From assembly GCF_030406905.1 (NCBI RefSeq), contig NZ_CP129137.1, positions 6,789,501 to 6,853,500 of the forward strand: 64,000 bases of DNA, read 5' to 3'. This stretch comes from Streptomyces sp. HUAS CB01 (GTDB taxonomy: Bacteria > Actinomycetota > Actinomycetes > Streptomycetales > Streptomycetaceae). The notes below the pieces were generated by a model, which saw nothing but the letters and a program-made list of their open reading frames with translations, was not told the origin of the DNA and searched no databases. Position 1 is the stretch's first letter. Every line of letters begins with the position of its first letter. A program made the position numbers and the translations under genes. This document shows, piece after piece, positions 8,741 through 16,910 of this stretch.

Positions 8741-9682
8741 ATGAAGGTCGCCGTCACCTTTCCCAGCGCCGGTCTGCAGCTGGCCGGCATCCTGTTCACC
8801 CCGGACGACCACACCGGCGCCCCGCTGCCGGCCGTGGTGGTCTCCCACCCGGGCGGCGGTGTGAAGGAGCAGACCGCGAGCAACCACGCCGAACGGCTGG
8901 CCCGCGAGGGCTTCGCCGCGCTCGTCTTCGACGCCGCCTACCAGGGCGACAGCGAGGGCTCCCCGCGCGGTCTGGAGAACCCCTTCCAGCGTGCCGAGGA
9001 CGTCCGTGCCGCCGTCAGCCATCTGTCGACTCGGGACGGCATCGACCCGGCCCGCATCGGCGCCCTGGGCATCTGCGCCTCCGGCGGCTACGTGCCGTTC
9101 GCCGCGCAGACCGACCACCGCATCAAGGCGGTCGCCACGGTCAGCGCCGTCGACGTTCGCAGCCTGCTGGTCGAAGGCCTGGGCCGCGGCCAGGGCCCCG
9201 AGGTCCTGCAGTCCCTGCTCGACCAGGCCGGCGCCGCACGCACCGCGGAAGCCAAGGGCGAGGCACCGGCCGTGCTGAACTGGGCCCCGGAAGGCCCGGA
9301 AGGCCCGGAAGGCCCGGAAGGCCCGGAGGGTCTGGAGGAAGCACCGACCCTCTACCGGGAAGCACAGAACTACTACCGCACTCCGCGGGGTGGTCACTGC
9401 AACTCGAACAACGAATGGCCGCTGCGCAGCATCGACCACATCGCACAGTTCGACCCCTACGCCATGATCGAGCTCATCGCGCCGCGCCCCGTGCTGATGA
9501 TCGTCGGCTCCGAGTCGGACACCGCCTACTTCAGCCGTGAGGCCATCGGGAAGGCTCGGGAGCCCAAGGAACTGTTCGTCGTCGACGGCGCCACCCACAT
9601 CTCCCTGTACGACCAGGACGCGCACGTCGTGCCCGCGGTCGCCAAGCTCGCCGACTTCTTCGGCCAGCACCTGACCGCGTGA
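8741..9682 (+). CDS. Alpha/beta hydrolase, dienelactone-hydrolase-like
   Basis: 313 residues, ATG at 8741 with AAGGAG about 12 bases upstream. The fold is recognisable from VVVSHPGGG (oxyanion region), LVFDAAYQGDSEG, a nucleophile elbow LGICASGGY (about residue 112), the acid region VLMIVGSESD and the final-histidine segment DGATHISLYD. The elbow carries Cys where classical hydrolases have Ser (GxSxG), as in dienelactone-hydrolase relatives, so the nucleophile is uncertain. An in-frame run of five Pro-Glu-Gly units sits in the lid region. A broken paralogue follows 60 bp downstream. The substrate cannot be told from the sequence. Confidence 0.8.
   Translation: MKVAVTFPSAGLQLAGILFTPDDHTGAPLPAVVVSHPGGGVKEQTASNHAERLAREGFAALVFDAAYQGDSEGSPRGLENPFQRAEDVRAAVSHLSTRDGIDPARIGALGICASGGYVPFAAQTDHRIKAVATVSAVDVRSLLVEGLGRGQGPEVLQSLLDQAGAARTAEAKGEAPAVLNWAPEGPEGPEGPEGPEGLEEAPTLYREAQNYYRTPRGGHCNSNNEWPLRSIDHIAQFDPYAMIELIAPRPVLMIVGSESDTAYFSREAIGKAREPKELFVVDGATHISLYDQDAHVVPAVAKLADFFGQHLTA
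9285..9330 (+). repeat. 9-bp tandem repeat encoding (Pro-Glu-Gly)5
   Basis: Four near-identical copies of GGCCCGGAA, flanked by a partial copy, lie inside the hydrolase gene and encode PEGPEGPEGPEGPEG. The unit is a multiple of three, so slippage would change the protein length without breaking the frame. Confidence 0.85.
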
Positions 9683-10174
9683 CACACCCGAGCACCTCGG
9701 CGCCGTCCTGCAGCGGATCGCAACAATGAAGAGAACGGAACAATGCAAACGGAATCTGTGCGTTTCAAGAATCGGACCTGGGATGTGGCGGCTGACCTCC
9801 GTGTCCCGGACGGGTTCGATCCGGCGGAGAAGCACCCGGCCATCGTCTGCGCCCACCCGATCAGCAGCTGCAAGGAGCAGACGTCGGGCAACGTCTACGC
9901 CGAGCGACTGACCGAACTGGGCCAGGTGACGCTCGCGTTCGACGCCTCGCACCAGGGACAGAGCGGCGGTGAGCCCCGCTACCTGGAGGACCCGGCCACA
10001 CGTGGAAGACTTCCGCTGTGCGGTGGACCTCCTGGTCACGCTCGACTACGTCGACGAGGACCGCATCGGCGTCGTGGGCGTCTGCGGTGGTGGCGGCTAT
10101 GCCGCGACGGCGGCGAGGACGGACCGCCGTATCAAGGCGCTGGGCACCGTGGTAGCCGCGAACTACGGACGGAT

Positions 10175-11067
10175 TGTGGACGCTCACGCAATTCCCCAGC
10201 CAGAAGTTCACGATCTTCCCCAGGGGGATCCCGGAGTCCGCATCGCGGGCGCTGCCCATTAGAGGTGGAACACCGACGTTCGCTATCGCCTTCTGCCTCG
10301 GCCGAGCGGGCTGATAGAACCCCGTCATCATGTATCGCTGGTCGGCCGGGGCCGTCAGAACCGCCCCAGCAGTCGACAACTCCGGTCGATCACAGGTTTC
10401 TTCCACTCTCATACATGGCCAGCTCTTCGGGCGTGCCGTTGAACGCGGGGCCGCAGTTGGACGGCAGTCGCTCCACGACCATCGTGATCGCCTCCTGTGC
10501 TGTATCAGCTCTCCCGATCTTCTGAGTCCGCGAAGGTCCCTCAACGTAGTACGGCCCGGCGTGGCCCGGGCCGGCTGTTGTCGGGCCGATGTAGGGCACG
10601 TCCCATGTCCAACGCTGCTCAGTGCAGCGGCTGAAGTGCAGCTCCCACATCCCAACCCAGGGAAAGAGCTGCCGTAGCCGTGGCTCAGCGTATGCCGCCG
10701 CAACCAACTCAGCGCTGACCCGATCGGAGTCGAGTAGCTCCTGCCATGCCGCTTCCACCTTGTCTGCGCCTGAAGCGTTCGTCGTCATGCTCGAATTCTC
10801 CACTGCGGTCAGGTTGGGTGGGCGCGGTGAGGTCGGGAGCGCTATGCCGCACGATCGAGTATCCGGGCTACCGCGTCGTCGAAGCCCCGACCGAGGGGGG
10901 CGTCCCGGTCTGCAAAGTTCTCGCCCCGGTGCTCGCCTCCAGACGTGCGGACGCTGAGCCCCCTCGTCCAGCCGTCTGAGCCGCACACCGAACCGCCGTC
11001 CGGACAGGGGTGGGGAATTACGTGAAGCCGAAGGTGTGACCCGTGGGGAATTACTTGACCGTCGACA
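10175..11067. mobile_element. 893-bp non-autonomous element with IS21-like ends and a passenger gene
   Basis: The ends are imperfect 24-bp inverted repeats (10175-10198 and 11044-11067) matching at 20 of 24 positions, each beginning TGT and ending AATTCCCCA. A second, weaker copy of the inner motif lies inside each end (TTCACGATCTTCCCC near 10206; TCACGTAATTCCCCAC, reverse strand, near 11014-11029). Multiple terminal repeats of this type are characteristic of IS21-family elements. The target duplication is CGGAT (10170-10174 and 11068-11072). No istA or istB gene is present; the only plausible gene is a minus-strand DUF6193 gene. It must have been mobilised in trans. Confidence 0.8.
10390..10788 (-). 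CDS. DUF6193-family protein, passenger of the inserted element
   Basis: 132 residues, ATG at 10788 with GGAG nine bases upstream. The sequence (EAAWQELLDSDRVSAELV, YAEPRLRQLFPWVGMWELHF, WDVPYIGPTT, YYVEGPSR, ERLPSNCGPAFNGTPEELA) matches my memory of the Streptomyces DUF6193 family, sometimes labelled natural product biosynthesis protein. The function is unknown. The family is often found next to Rhs and other polymorphic-toxin genes, so an immunity or self-protection role is possible, but nothing here proves it. It is the only apparent cargo of the element. Confidence 0.65.
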   Translation of the reverse strand: MTTNASGADKVEAAWQELLDSDRVSAELVAAAYAEPRLRQLFPWVGMWELHFSRCTEQRWTWDVPYIGPTTAGPGHAGPYYVEGPSRTQKIGRADTAQEAITMVVERLPSNCGPAFNGTPEELAMYESGRNL

Positions 11068-11638
11068 CGGATCATGCGCGAGGGCAACCTCACCCCTCAC
11101 GCGGCGCTCGAAACGCTCGAAGCGATCTGCAGGCAGCGTACGGCCGAGGCACGTGGCGCGGAACCGCTGATCACCACCTACATCCCCGACTCCCCCGAGG
11201 AGCGGGAGCAGGTCGGCGTCTCGGACGTCGACATCGTCAACGCTGTGGACTACTACCGCACGTCCCGAGGGCAGAACTCGAACTCACCGAACAGGCTGCG
11301 TTTCTCGGGCCTGCAGGCGGCACTGGATTCGACGCCTTCCATCTGGCAGAGGTTCTGCTGACGCAGCCCCTGCAAGTCATCGTGGGCGACGTGCCGGGTG
11401 CGTTCGGTTCGTACCGAGGCGGCTGGGAACTCTTCGACCGGGCCAGGTCGGACCGGAAGAACATCTTCGTCGTCGAGGGCGCGAGCCACTACGACCTGTA
11501 CGACCAGCCGGAGTACACCACCCAGGCGCTGGAGAAGCTCGAATCCTTCTTCGCGGACACCCTGTAGACCGAACGCTGCGCCGGCCCGACCGGTGTCTGC
11601 CGAAGGGCGGCTGCCAGAACGACCACCCTTCACCCACC

Positions 11639-11671
11639 CGGCCGGGTGCTGGCGATCACAGCACCCGGCCG
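11639..11671. terminator. Hairpin between the broken hydrolase and ppk2
   Basis: A perfect 13-bp stem (11639-11651 with 11659-11671) and a 7-base loop lie between two convergent transcription units. There is no T-run, as is common in Streptomyces, so it can serve both strands. Confidence 0.6.
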
Positions 11672-11784
11672 ACCGAACAGGGAGACCATGTCGCCGGCAA
11701 CCTCAGCGGGGAGAGCCGACAGGAGTGGCCCGAGGCCGGCAGCAAGGGGCTCTACCCGACATTCCGAACCGGGTTCCAGGGCCG

Positions 11785-12759
11785 CTACGTGCGGTTCCTG
11801 GGTGGCTGGCCGTTGCCGGGCGGGTGCTGTCCGGGGCCGGTGGGGTCCTGTGCCAGCGGGGTGGGGGACAGGATGGTGTCCTCTTCCCCGGGTTCGAGGA
11901 GGGTGTCGGCGGCGCCGATGATCAGCGGGTCGGGTGTGCCGACCGCTGCGGGGTCTTTGCGGGCGTAGTCGACGCAGGTGAGCAGATGGCGGATGGCCTC
12001 GAGCCGGGCGCGCCGTTTGTCGTTGCTCTTCACCACGGTCCAGGGTGCCCCGGTGGTGTCCGTGGCGCGGAACATGGCGACCTTGGCCTGCGTGTAGGCA
12101 TCCCAAAGGTCGAGCGAGGCGACGTCGGTGGGGGAGAGTTTCCATTGGCGGACCGGGTCGACCTGGCGGATCGCGAACCGGGTGCGCTGCTCGGCTTGGG
12201 AGACGGAGAACCAGAACTTCACCAGGCAGATGCCATCCTGCACCAACATCTGTTCGAATACGGGGCATTGCGTGAGGAAGAGTTCGTACTGCTCGGCAGT
12301 GCAGAACCCCATCACCTTCTCCACGCCGGCGCGGTTGTACCAGGACCGGTCGAAGAAGACGATCTCGCCGGGGCCGGGGAGGTGGGCGACGTAACGCTGG
12401 AAGTACCACTGTCCGGCCTCCCGAGCGGTTGGTTTGTCGAGTGCCACGACACGGGCCCCGCGCGGGTTGAGGCGTTCTGTGAAACGTTGGATCGTCCCGC
12501 CCTTGCCGGCGGCGTCGCGGCCTTCGCAGATGACGATCAGGCGCCCACCGGTGTCCTTGATCCATCGTTGCAGTTTCAGCAATTCGATCTGCAAGATCCG
12601 CTTGGTGCGCTCGTATTCTCTCCTGGGCACTTTGTGGCTGTAGGGATAGTTCTCCCGCCAGGTCCGGATCGGCAGGCCCTGGCCGTCCAGCAGTACCGGC
12701 TGCTCGGGTCGCCTGCCGTCCACGCTCAGCCCGGCCAGCAGGTCTCTCTTCTCTCCCAC
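11785..12759 (-). CDS. ppk2: Polyphosphate kinase 2 (PPK2)
   Basis: 324 residues from the GTG at 12759, chosen because GAGGAGG lies eight bases upstream; the frame is open further 5' but with no better start. PPK2 transfers phosphate between polyphosphate and nucleotides in the cytoplasm. The Walker A motif is EGRDAAGKGG (residues 79-88), Walker B is FFDRSWYNRAG (D137), and the lid segment DPVRQWKLSPTD follows, all as in single-domain PPK2 enzymes of about 300 residues. The C-terminal 40 residues are Pro/Gly-rich and variable. It follows the YihY-like gene by 142 bp on the same strand. Whether it prefers NDP or NMP cannot be read with confidence. Confidence 0.9.
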   Translation of the reverse strand: MGEKRDLLAGLSVDGRRPEQPVLLDGQGLPIRTWRENYPYSHKVPRREYERTKRILQIELLKLQRWIKDTGGRLIVICEGRDAAGKGGTIQRFTERLNPRGARVVALDKPTAREAGQWYFQRYVAHLPGPGEIVFFDRSWYNRAGVEKVMGFCTAEQYELFLTQCPVFEQMLVQDGICLVKFWFSVSQAEQRTRFAIRQVDPVRQWKLSPTDVASLDLWDAYTQAKVAMFRATDTTGAPWTVVKSNDKRRARLEAIRHLLTCVDYARKDPAAVGTPDPLIIGAADTLLEPGEEDTILSPTPLAQDPTGPGQHPPGNGQPPRNRT

Positions 12760-12901
12760 GGCTGACCTCCTCTCCGGGGCCACGCACCGTGCCACCATTT
12801 TCGCGCCGCCTCGCCGCGGCTCGCGCGTTGGTCCCAGGGTCTTCGCCGGCAGGGGAAAGCCACAGGGCCCAATCCGCTCCCGGCCGGCTCCGAACCGCAT
12901 C

Positions 12902-13735
12902 TCATCCTCGGCGTTTCAGTGCGTGTGTCACGCGTGGCAGTTCCTCGTGCACCAGACGGCCGACCAGCGCGCCGCCGAAGACGACGACGCCCACGCCGAC
13001 CAGCCAGGTCTGGATGACCAGGACGGTCCCGATGGCCCCGTAGGTGACAGTGTTGGATGCGATCATCGGCGAGAAGACGAACCGGGAGAAGACTCTGAGG
13101 CCGAGCAGTCCCATCACGGTGGCCACGGCGCCGGGAAACAGGGCCCGCCACCGGATCCGCCCGCCGAGCAGCATGCGCTGGGACCACCACAGGAACAGGA
13201 CCGCGCTCAGTGACGCGACCGCTCCACCCCCCAGAGGCCTGCCCCGCAGAGTCGTCGTGGCGGAGAGGAAGAGGTATCCGGTGAGGACTCCGAGCCACAC
13301 AACGTGCCGCCACCTGGCCCGCCAGTGGGCGGGTGGCAGGCCCCAGACCTTCTCGTAGCCGGCCTGCACCGCCGCTGCAAAGGTCAGCCCGAAGGCCGCC
13401 AGGGCCGCGATGCCGAACGCGGTCGTGGTCCGCAGTGCCTGGCCGGGCCCGGTGAACAGCTCTTCCACCTGTTCCCTGGAAGCCGTCGACACGCCGAGCC
13501 CTTCCCCCAGCCACTGTGCGAACCCGTGCCCTTGCTGGGGATCGCCCGAGGAGACGATGATCAGCAACGGAACCAGCGTGAGGAATCCGAGCGCGGCGAA
13601 GCCCAGGGCAAGCTGCCCCAACTCCAGGTCGCTGCTCCGCCGCCATCCGCGCCCGACTGGGGAATGGCTGACGGCACGGCGCAGCCGTCCGAGCAGAGAC
13701 GAACGGTCGGCGGCGCTGGAGGGCTTCATCGGCAT
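12902..13735 (-). CDS. YihY/BrkB-family inner-membrane protein
   Basis: 277 residues. About six hydrophobic segments are visible, among them LALGFAALGFLTLVPLLIIV (about residues 43-62), TAFGIAALAAFGLTFAAAV, WLGVLTGYLFLSA, AVLFLWWSQRMLLG, FPGAVATVMGLLGL and GTVLVIQTWLVGVGVVVFGG. The order and the ALVGRLVHEELPRV ending fit the YihY/BrkB family, whose molecular role is unsettled despite the old ribonuclease BN label. The first 40 residues are basic and probably cytoplasmic. PPK2 lies downstream on the same strand and may be co-transcribed. Confidence 0.78.
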   Translation of the reverse strand: MPMKPSSAADRSSLLGRLRRAVSHSPVGRGWRRSSDLELGQLALGFAALGFLTLVPLLIIVSSGDPQQGHGFAQWLGEGLGVSTASREQVEELFTGPGQALRTTTAFGIAALAAFGLTFAAAVQAGYEKVWGLPPAHWRARWRHVVWLGVLTGYLFLSATTTLRGRPLGGGAVASLSAVLFLWWSQRMLLGGRIRWRALFPGAVATVMGLLGLRVFSRFVFSPMIASNTVTYGAIGTVLVIQTWLVGVGVVVFGGALVGRLVHEELPRVTHALKRRG

Positions 13736-14596
13736 GCATGTCGACTACCACGGCCGATGCCGACTCTGCTGACGGCACGGCGCATGGCCAAGCAGCGGTC
13801 AGATCGGTCGACCGCGGCGCGGCGTCGCGGGTCCCCGGTCCGATCTCAGGACTGGCGGTCGCGCCATCCACGGGCCGGTGCTCTCACGGTCGGTGTCCGC
13901 TTCCGCGTGTGAGGTACCTGGATGCGCTGTCCGTCAATGGCACGGCCGATGGTGCAATCGATGGTCGACGAGCGGGGTGAGACCCCTGAGGGCGTCGTGC
14001 GCCGGGCGGGAGGCCGTCGTGGTGCTGCCGCGGCGGGGACGGCGCGGGCCATTGCTTCGAGCGGCATCGGCGGTGGTGTTCGGGGGAAGCGTCAGCGGGG
14101 CGAAGTGGGCGTCGTCGACGCGGTGATGACGGCGTCTCGTCGCCCACGGGGGGCGGGGCGAGGTGACGACGCGGTGGTCGACGACCAGGCGGGTGGGGGA
14201 GGTTGTTCCAGGCGGATGCGTCCACACCGGCGCGGGTGAGCGGTCCGAGGTGCTCGGCCGACGCGCCGATCGGCGTGGGAAGTTCGGTTTCGTTGTTCCG
14301 TGCGTTCGGGTCCCCCGCACGTCCAGGATTCCCTCTCGGAAGCTTGTGGTCTCCCACCGCGGCAGAGCGCAATGTGCGTGAGTCCGCCGTCGTTTCGGTC
14401 CCGCTGCCGCCCTCGTGCAGCACACCTGCCGCATCGTCCGCCGGAGAGTACCTGATCGAGCCGGTCAGAACCCGGTGAACAGGTGTACAGTGAAAGTACC
14501 GGGAGTACTTCGCACACCGGCTTTCATGCGGGTGTCGTTTCCGGCGATCACGAGAAACCGGGCTGCCGACGGGCAGCCCGGGGGCAGGTCCGCACC
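13736..14596. other. 861-bp stretch with no supported gene
   Basis: Overlapping open frames occur on both strands, but all are Arg/Pro/Gly-rich and show no recognisable family, start context or hydrophobic pattern. I treat it as the divergent control region of the YihY and DUF5994 genes plus decayed sequence. Confidence 0.5.
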
Positions 14597-15172
14597 ATGA
14601 CCACCACCCTCGACCGGACCGCGCCGCGCGACCTCGCCGCAGAGCTCCCGGCACGCTTGTCCCTCACCCCGAAGACCACCCTCGCCGGCCAGCTCGACGG
14701 GGCCTGGTGGCCCCGTTCACGCGACCTCGAGGCCGAACTTCCGCCACTCGCGGCTGCGCTCGACGAAACCTGGGGCCGCATCACGCGCGTCACCGTCAAC
14801 CCCGCCCACTGGCCCGTCATCGCGCGCAAGGTGTCCGTCGCCGGGCACATCGTGCACGTGGGTTGGTTCACCGAACAGCATCCCGACAAGCTGATCCTCC
14901 TCTCCTACACCACCGGCCGCTGGGACCTGCTGGTGATCCCGCCCGAGACCGAACCCCGCGCCGCTGCCCGCCTGATGGCAGCCGCGGCGGTCCCCGGCAG
15001 CGTCCTCACCGCCGGGGCTCTGATGGCAGACGAAGCCACCATCGGGCGCGGCATCCGCGACGCCCGAGGCCGGGAAGCCGACTGGGAAAGCGAAGGCGGA
15101 GCCTGCATGTCCCCCTTCGGCTTCCCGATGGGCAGACGCGCCCTCCCGCTGCCCGGAAACACCGGGAGGTGA
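14597..15172 (+). CDS. DUF5994-family protein
   Basis: 191 residues, ATG at 14597. The stretch LSLTPKTTLAGQLDGAWWPR followed by LEAELPPLAAALDETWG, ITRVTVNPAHWP and LLVIPPETEP is the signature of the actinobacterial DUF5994 family. The function is unknown. The protein is soluble, with no signal peptide or membrane segment. A small membrane-protein gene starts 4 bp after its stop, so the two are probably one transcript. Confidence 0.75.
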   Translation: MTTTLDRTAPRDLAAELPARLSLTPKTTLAGQLDGAWWPRSRDLEAELPPLAAALDETWGRITRVTVNPAHWPVIARKVSVAGHIVHVGWFTEQHPDKLILLSYTTGRWDLLVIPPETEPRAAARLMAAAAVPGSVLTAGALMADEATIGRGIRDARGREADWESEGGACMSPFGFPMGRRALPLPGNTGR

Positions 15173-15176
15173 GGTC

Positions 15177-15365
15177 GTGGAGACCCTCGTCCTCATCGCA
15201 GCGATCATCCTCGCGACCGGAGTCGGAGTGCGCCTGATCCACCTGCTCAACGCGCAGCACGACGCCCGGATCGCCGCCTACCACTACAGCGACCCCCTAC
15301 CGAGACCTCCCGGCCGGCCGGACGGCACCGGTCGTCGAGCCCACCACACGGTTGCCGACCGGTGA
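15177..15365 (+). CDS. Small single-pass membrane protein
   Basis: 62 residues, GTG start 4 bp after the DUF5994 stop with GGGAGG in the preceding gene's end. Residues 3-20 (TLVLIAAIILATGVGVRL) form one membrane helix; the tail is basic and Pro-rich. No family is recognised. Position and hydrophobicity are the only support. Confidence 0.5.
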   Translation: METLVLIAAIILATGVGVRLIHLLNAQHDARIAAYHYSDPLPRPPGRPDGTGRRAHHTVADR

Positions 15366-15393
15366 AGGGCGGACCTTCCTCGACCGGGGGCAG

Positions 15394-15421
15394 CGAGTGG
15401 GGCGCCATGGCGCCCCACTCG
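15394..15421. terminator. Perfect 28-bp palindrome
   Basis: The sequence reads identically on both strands; the half-site is CGAGTGGGGCGCCA. Folded in RNA it gives a 13-bp stem with a minimal loop. It lies between two same-strand small genes, 37 bp before the next start, so it could end the first transcript or act in the leader of the second. Confidence 0.55.
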
Positions 15422-15457
15422 CCGATCTCTCGCCCACTCCGAAGGGAACACACCCAC

Positions 15458-15715
15458 GTGAAGTACATCGAGACCCAGACGACGCCGTCGCCCGGACTCG
15501 CCGAGGTCCGGATCATCGCGCACACACCCGAAGCCGCCCGCGCGGTCGCGGAGGTGCTGCGCCGCTGCTTCGCAGGCGCGGAACAGCGCAGTTACCCCGG
15601 GCTCGACGGGGACACCCGCCTCCACCTCACCGTGGACACGGCGACCCCCGCCGGTTCCTGGCCGGCCGCCAGCCGGAGCTCCGCCGGCATCGGCGCCCAC
15701 TCCGACGAGGTCTGA
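15458..15715 (+). CDS. Small hypothetical protein
   Basis: 85 residues from the GTG at 15458, chosen because GAAGGGA lies about ten bases upstream and the earlier part of the frame covers the palindrome. The middle (LAEVRIIAHTPEAARAVAEVLRRC, then RLHLTVDT) looks like a compact alpha/beta fold. I do not recognise the family. No signal peptide or membrane helix is seen. Confidence 0.5.
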   Translation: MKYIETQTTPSPGLAEVRIIAHTPEAARAVAEVLRRCFAGAEQRSYPGLDGDTRLHLTVDTATPAGSWPAASRSSAGIGAHSDEV

Positions 15716-15854
15716 CGGGCCGGAAGGCCGGAGCCCCCGCGACAGGACGCGCTCAGGGCCGGAGCGCATCCGAGGGCTACCGTGAACAGGTGCTCCGGGT
15801 CCGTACGCAGTCGCCGAAAGGCAGCAGTCGTCCCGTACGGGGGTGCGGACACCG

Positions 15855-16262
15855 TCAGCCGGGCTGGGGGCGGCCGAAGAGGAGGTCGTAGCCCGCGGGG
15901 AGCTGGAGCAGGATCTGGCCCAGCAGATCGTCGCCGGCGGCGTCGGCGACGGCGCTGAGGACGGCGCCCACGTCCCACGCCGCGGTCTGTTCGGTGGCCC
16001 CTTCGATCCAGGCCGCGGTCGCCCGCACGAACCGCTCCGGTGACAGCGGCTCGGCGCTCTGCAGCGGGTTGAGAAGGATCAGGGCGAAGCCTTCCGGCAG
16101 ACGCGCCGCCAGCTGCGCGCGTACGTCGCCGACCAGGTGTGCGCCCAGCAGCGCGAGCACCACGCGCGCCGCGCGCTCGGTCTCCTGCAGGGAGTCGTAC
16201 TCGCCGCGTTCCTTCACCTGGTCGAGGAACGCTTCCCGTCGCACCGTCACGTCGGTCGCCAC
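15855..16262 (-). CDS. DUF2267-family protein
   Basis: 135 residues. The arrangement AFLDQVKERGEYDSLQETERAARVVLALLGAHL, DVRAQLAARLPEGFALIL and FVRATAAWI matches the all-helical DUF2267 family, common near stress genes in actinobacteria and of unknown biochemical role. It lies 87 bp downstream of the Hsp20 gene on the same strand, so heat-shock co-expression is plausible. Confidence 0.75.
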   Translation of the reverse strand: MATDVTVRREAFLDQVKERGEYDSLQETERAARVVLALLGAHLVGDVRAQLAARLPEGFALILLNPLQSAEPLSPERFVRATAAWIEGATEQTAAWDVGAVLSAVADAAGDDLLGQILLQLPAGYDLLFGRPQPG

Positions 16263-16349
16263 CCCTTCCTCGGTCCATGGGGCGCGGAGGACGGGAGAGG
16301 GGAACGGATACCCGTCCTCCGCCGCTGCTTCAGCTGTCGCCGGTCCGGC

Positions 16350-16781
16350 TCAGCCGGAGATCTCCTTGTGGCCGGACCCGATGCCGATGGCGATCTTGCG
16401 GGGCTTCGCCCGCTCGGCGATCGGGATCCTCAGGATGAGCACGCCCGCGTCGTAGTCGGCCCTGATGTGCTCGGTGTCCAGCGTGTCGGCCAGCACGATC
16501 TGGCGGGAGAAGACGCCCAGCGGCCGTTCCGACAGCTCCATCTGCACGTCGTCGGCCTTCGCCACGGGACGGCGTTCGGCCTTGACGGTCAGCATGTTCC
16601 GTTCGACGTCGATGTCGATCGCGTCCGCGCTGACGCCGGGGAGGTCGAAGGCCACCACGTACTCGTCACCCTCGCGATAGGCGTCCATCGGCATCGGGGA
16701 AGGTCGCGACCAGGTGCCCGGGCCCATCAGCTGCTGCGCCAGCCGGTCGAGCTCACGGAAGGGGTCGGTGCGCATCAACAT
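16350..16781 (-). CDS. hsp18: Small heat-shock protein, Hsp20/alpha-crystallin family (HSP18)
   Basis: 143 residues from the ATG at 16781, chosen for the GGAGG nine bases upstream. Hsp20 proteins hold unfolding proteins in a refoldable state without ATP. The start [18 protein letters not shown] and the alpha-crystallin core ([59 protein letters not shown]) are typical of the actinobacterial 18-kDa antigen group. The IPI near the end is the IxI motif that docks between subunits. A RheA-type operator sits inside its promoter and the divergent neighbour encodes the probable repressor. Confidence 0.9.
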   Translation of the reverse strand: MLMRTDPFRELDRLAQQLMGPGTWSRPSPMPMDAYREGDEYVVAFDLPGVSADAIDIDVERNMLTVKAERRPVAKADDVQMELSERPLGVFSRQIVLADTLDTEHIRADYDAGVLILRIPIAERAKPRKIAIGIGSGHKEISG

Positions 16782-16837
16782 CTTGAGACACCTCCAGAAG
16801 GTTCGGGCAGTTGCTGCCAATGCGCCTCACTGAAACC

Positions 16838-16866
16838 GTTGTAACATGTCATCCAACGGATGACAA
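16838..16866 (-). promoter_or_regulatory. hsp18 promoter
   Basis: On the minus strand TTGTCA (16866-16861) and TACAAC (16843-16838) are spaced by 17 bp, a good match to a housekeeping-sigma promoter. The -35 hexamer overlaps one arm of the operator and the spacer contains the rest, so bound repressor would block RNA polymerase. Confidence 0.6.
16847..16865. promoter_or_regulatory. RheA-type operator, perfect site
   Basis: TGTCATCCAACGGATGACA is a perfect inverted repeat of the form TGTCATC-N5-GATGACA, the operator reported for the Streptomyces heat-shock repressor RheA upstream of hsp18. It lies within the hsp18 promoter. Confidence 0.85.
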
Positions 16867-16872
16867 ACATGG

Positions 16873-16891
16873 TGTCGTCCAAAAGATGACA
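16873..16891. promoter_or_regulatory. RheA-type operator, second site
   Basis: TGTCGTCCAAAAGATGACA matches the same operator pattern with one changed base. Its centre is 26 bp from the first site, on the repressor gene's side, so it may serve autoregulation or cooperative binding. Confidence 0.65.
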
Positions 16892-16910
16892 GCCCTCGAG
16901 GGAGGTGCCC

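Larger units (their letters stand above)
9743..11567 (+). pseudogene. Second alpha/beta hydrolase, frameshifted and split by an insertion
   Basis: The N-terminal piece starts at 9743 (VAADLRVPDGFDP, AHPISSCKEQ, LAFDASHQGQSGGEP). It shifts frame near 10000 and continues as VEDFRCAVDLLVTLDYVDEDRIG with elbow GVCGGGGYA. At 10174 it is cut by the element described separately. The C-terminal piece resumes at 11073 (MREGNLTPHAALETLE), shifts frame again near 11330, and ends in NIFVVEGASHYDLYDQ and the stop at 11567. Removing the element plus one 5-bp duplication joins NYGR to IMREG in frame. The gene is a paralogue of the intact hydrolase just upstream. Two frameshifts as well as the insertion mean it is dead. 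Confidence 0.82.

Noticed and set aside
9285..9330. CRISPR-like repeat
   Set aside because: Units are 9 bp with no spacers and are in-frame coding; no other repeat array was seen in the window.
8468..10039. 523-codon minus-strand frame opposite the hydrolases
   Set aside because: It merely joins the recombinase fragment's neighbourhood to the antisense of the hydrolase; no own signature.
10746..10979. Second passenger gene (77 codons, plus strand) inside the IS21-like element
   Set aside because: Overlaps the DUF6193 start antisense, lacks a ribosome site and matches nothing.
13884..14654. 256-codon minus-strand frame upstream of the DUF5994 gene
   Set aside because: Pro/Arg/His-rich, no recognisable fold, and it overlaps the DUF5994 start.
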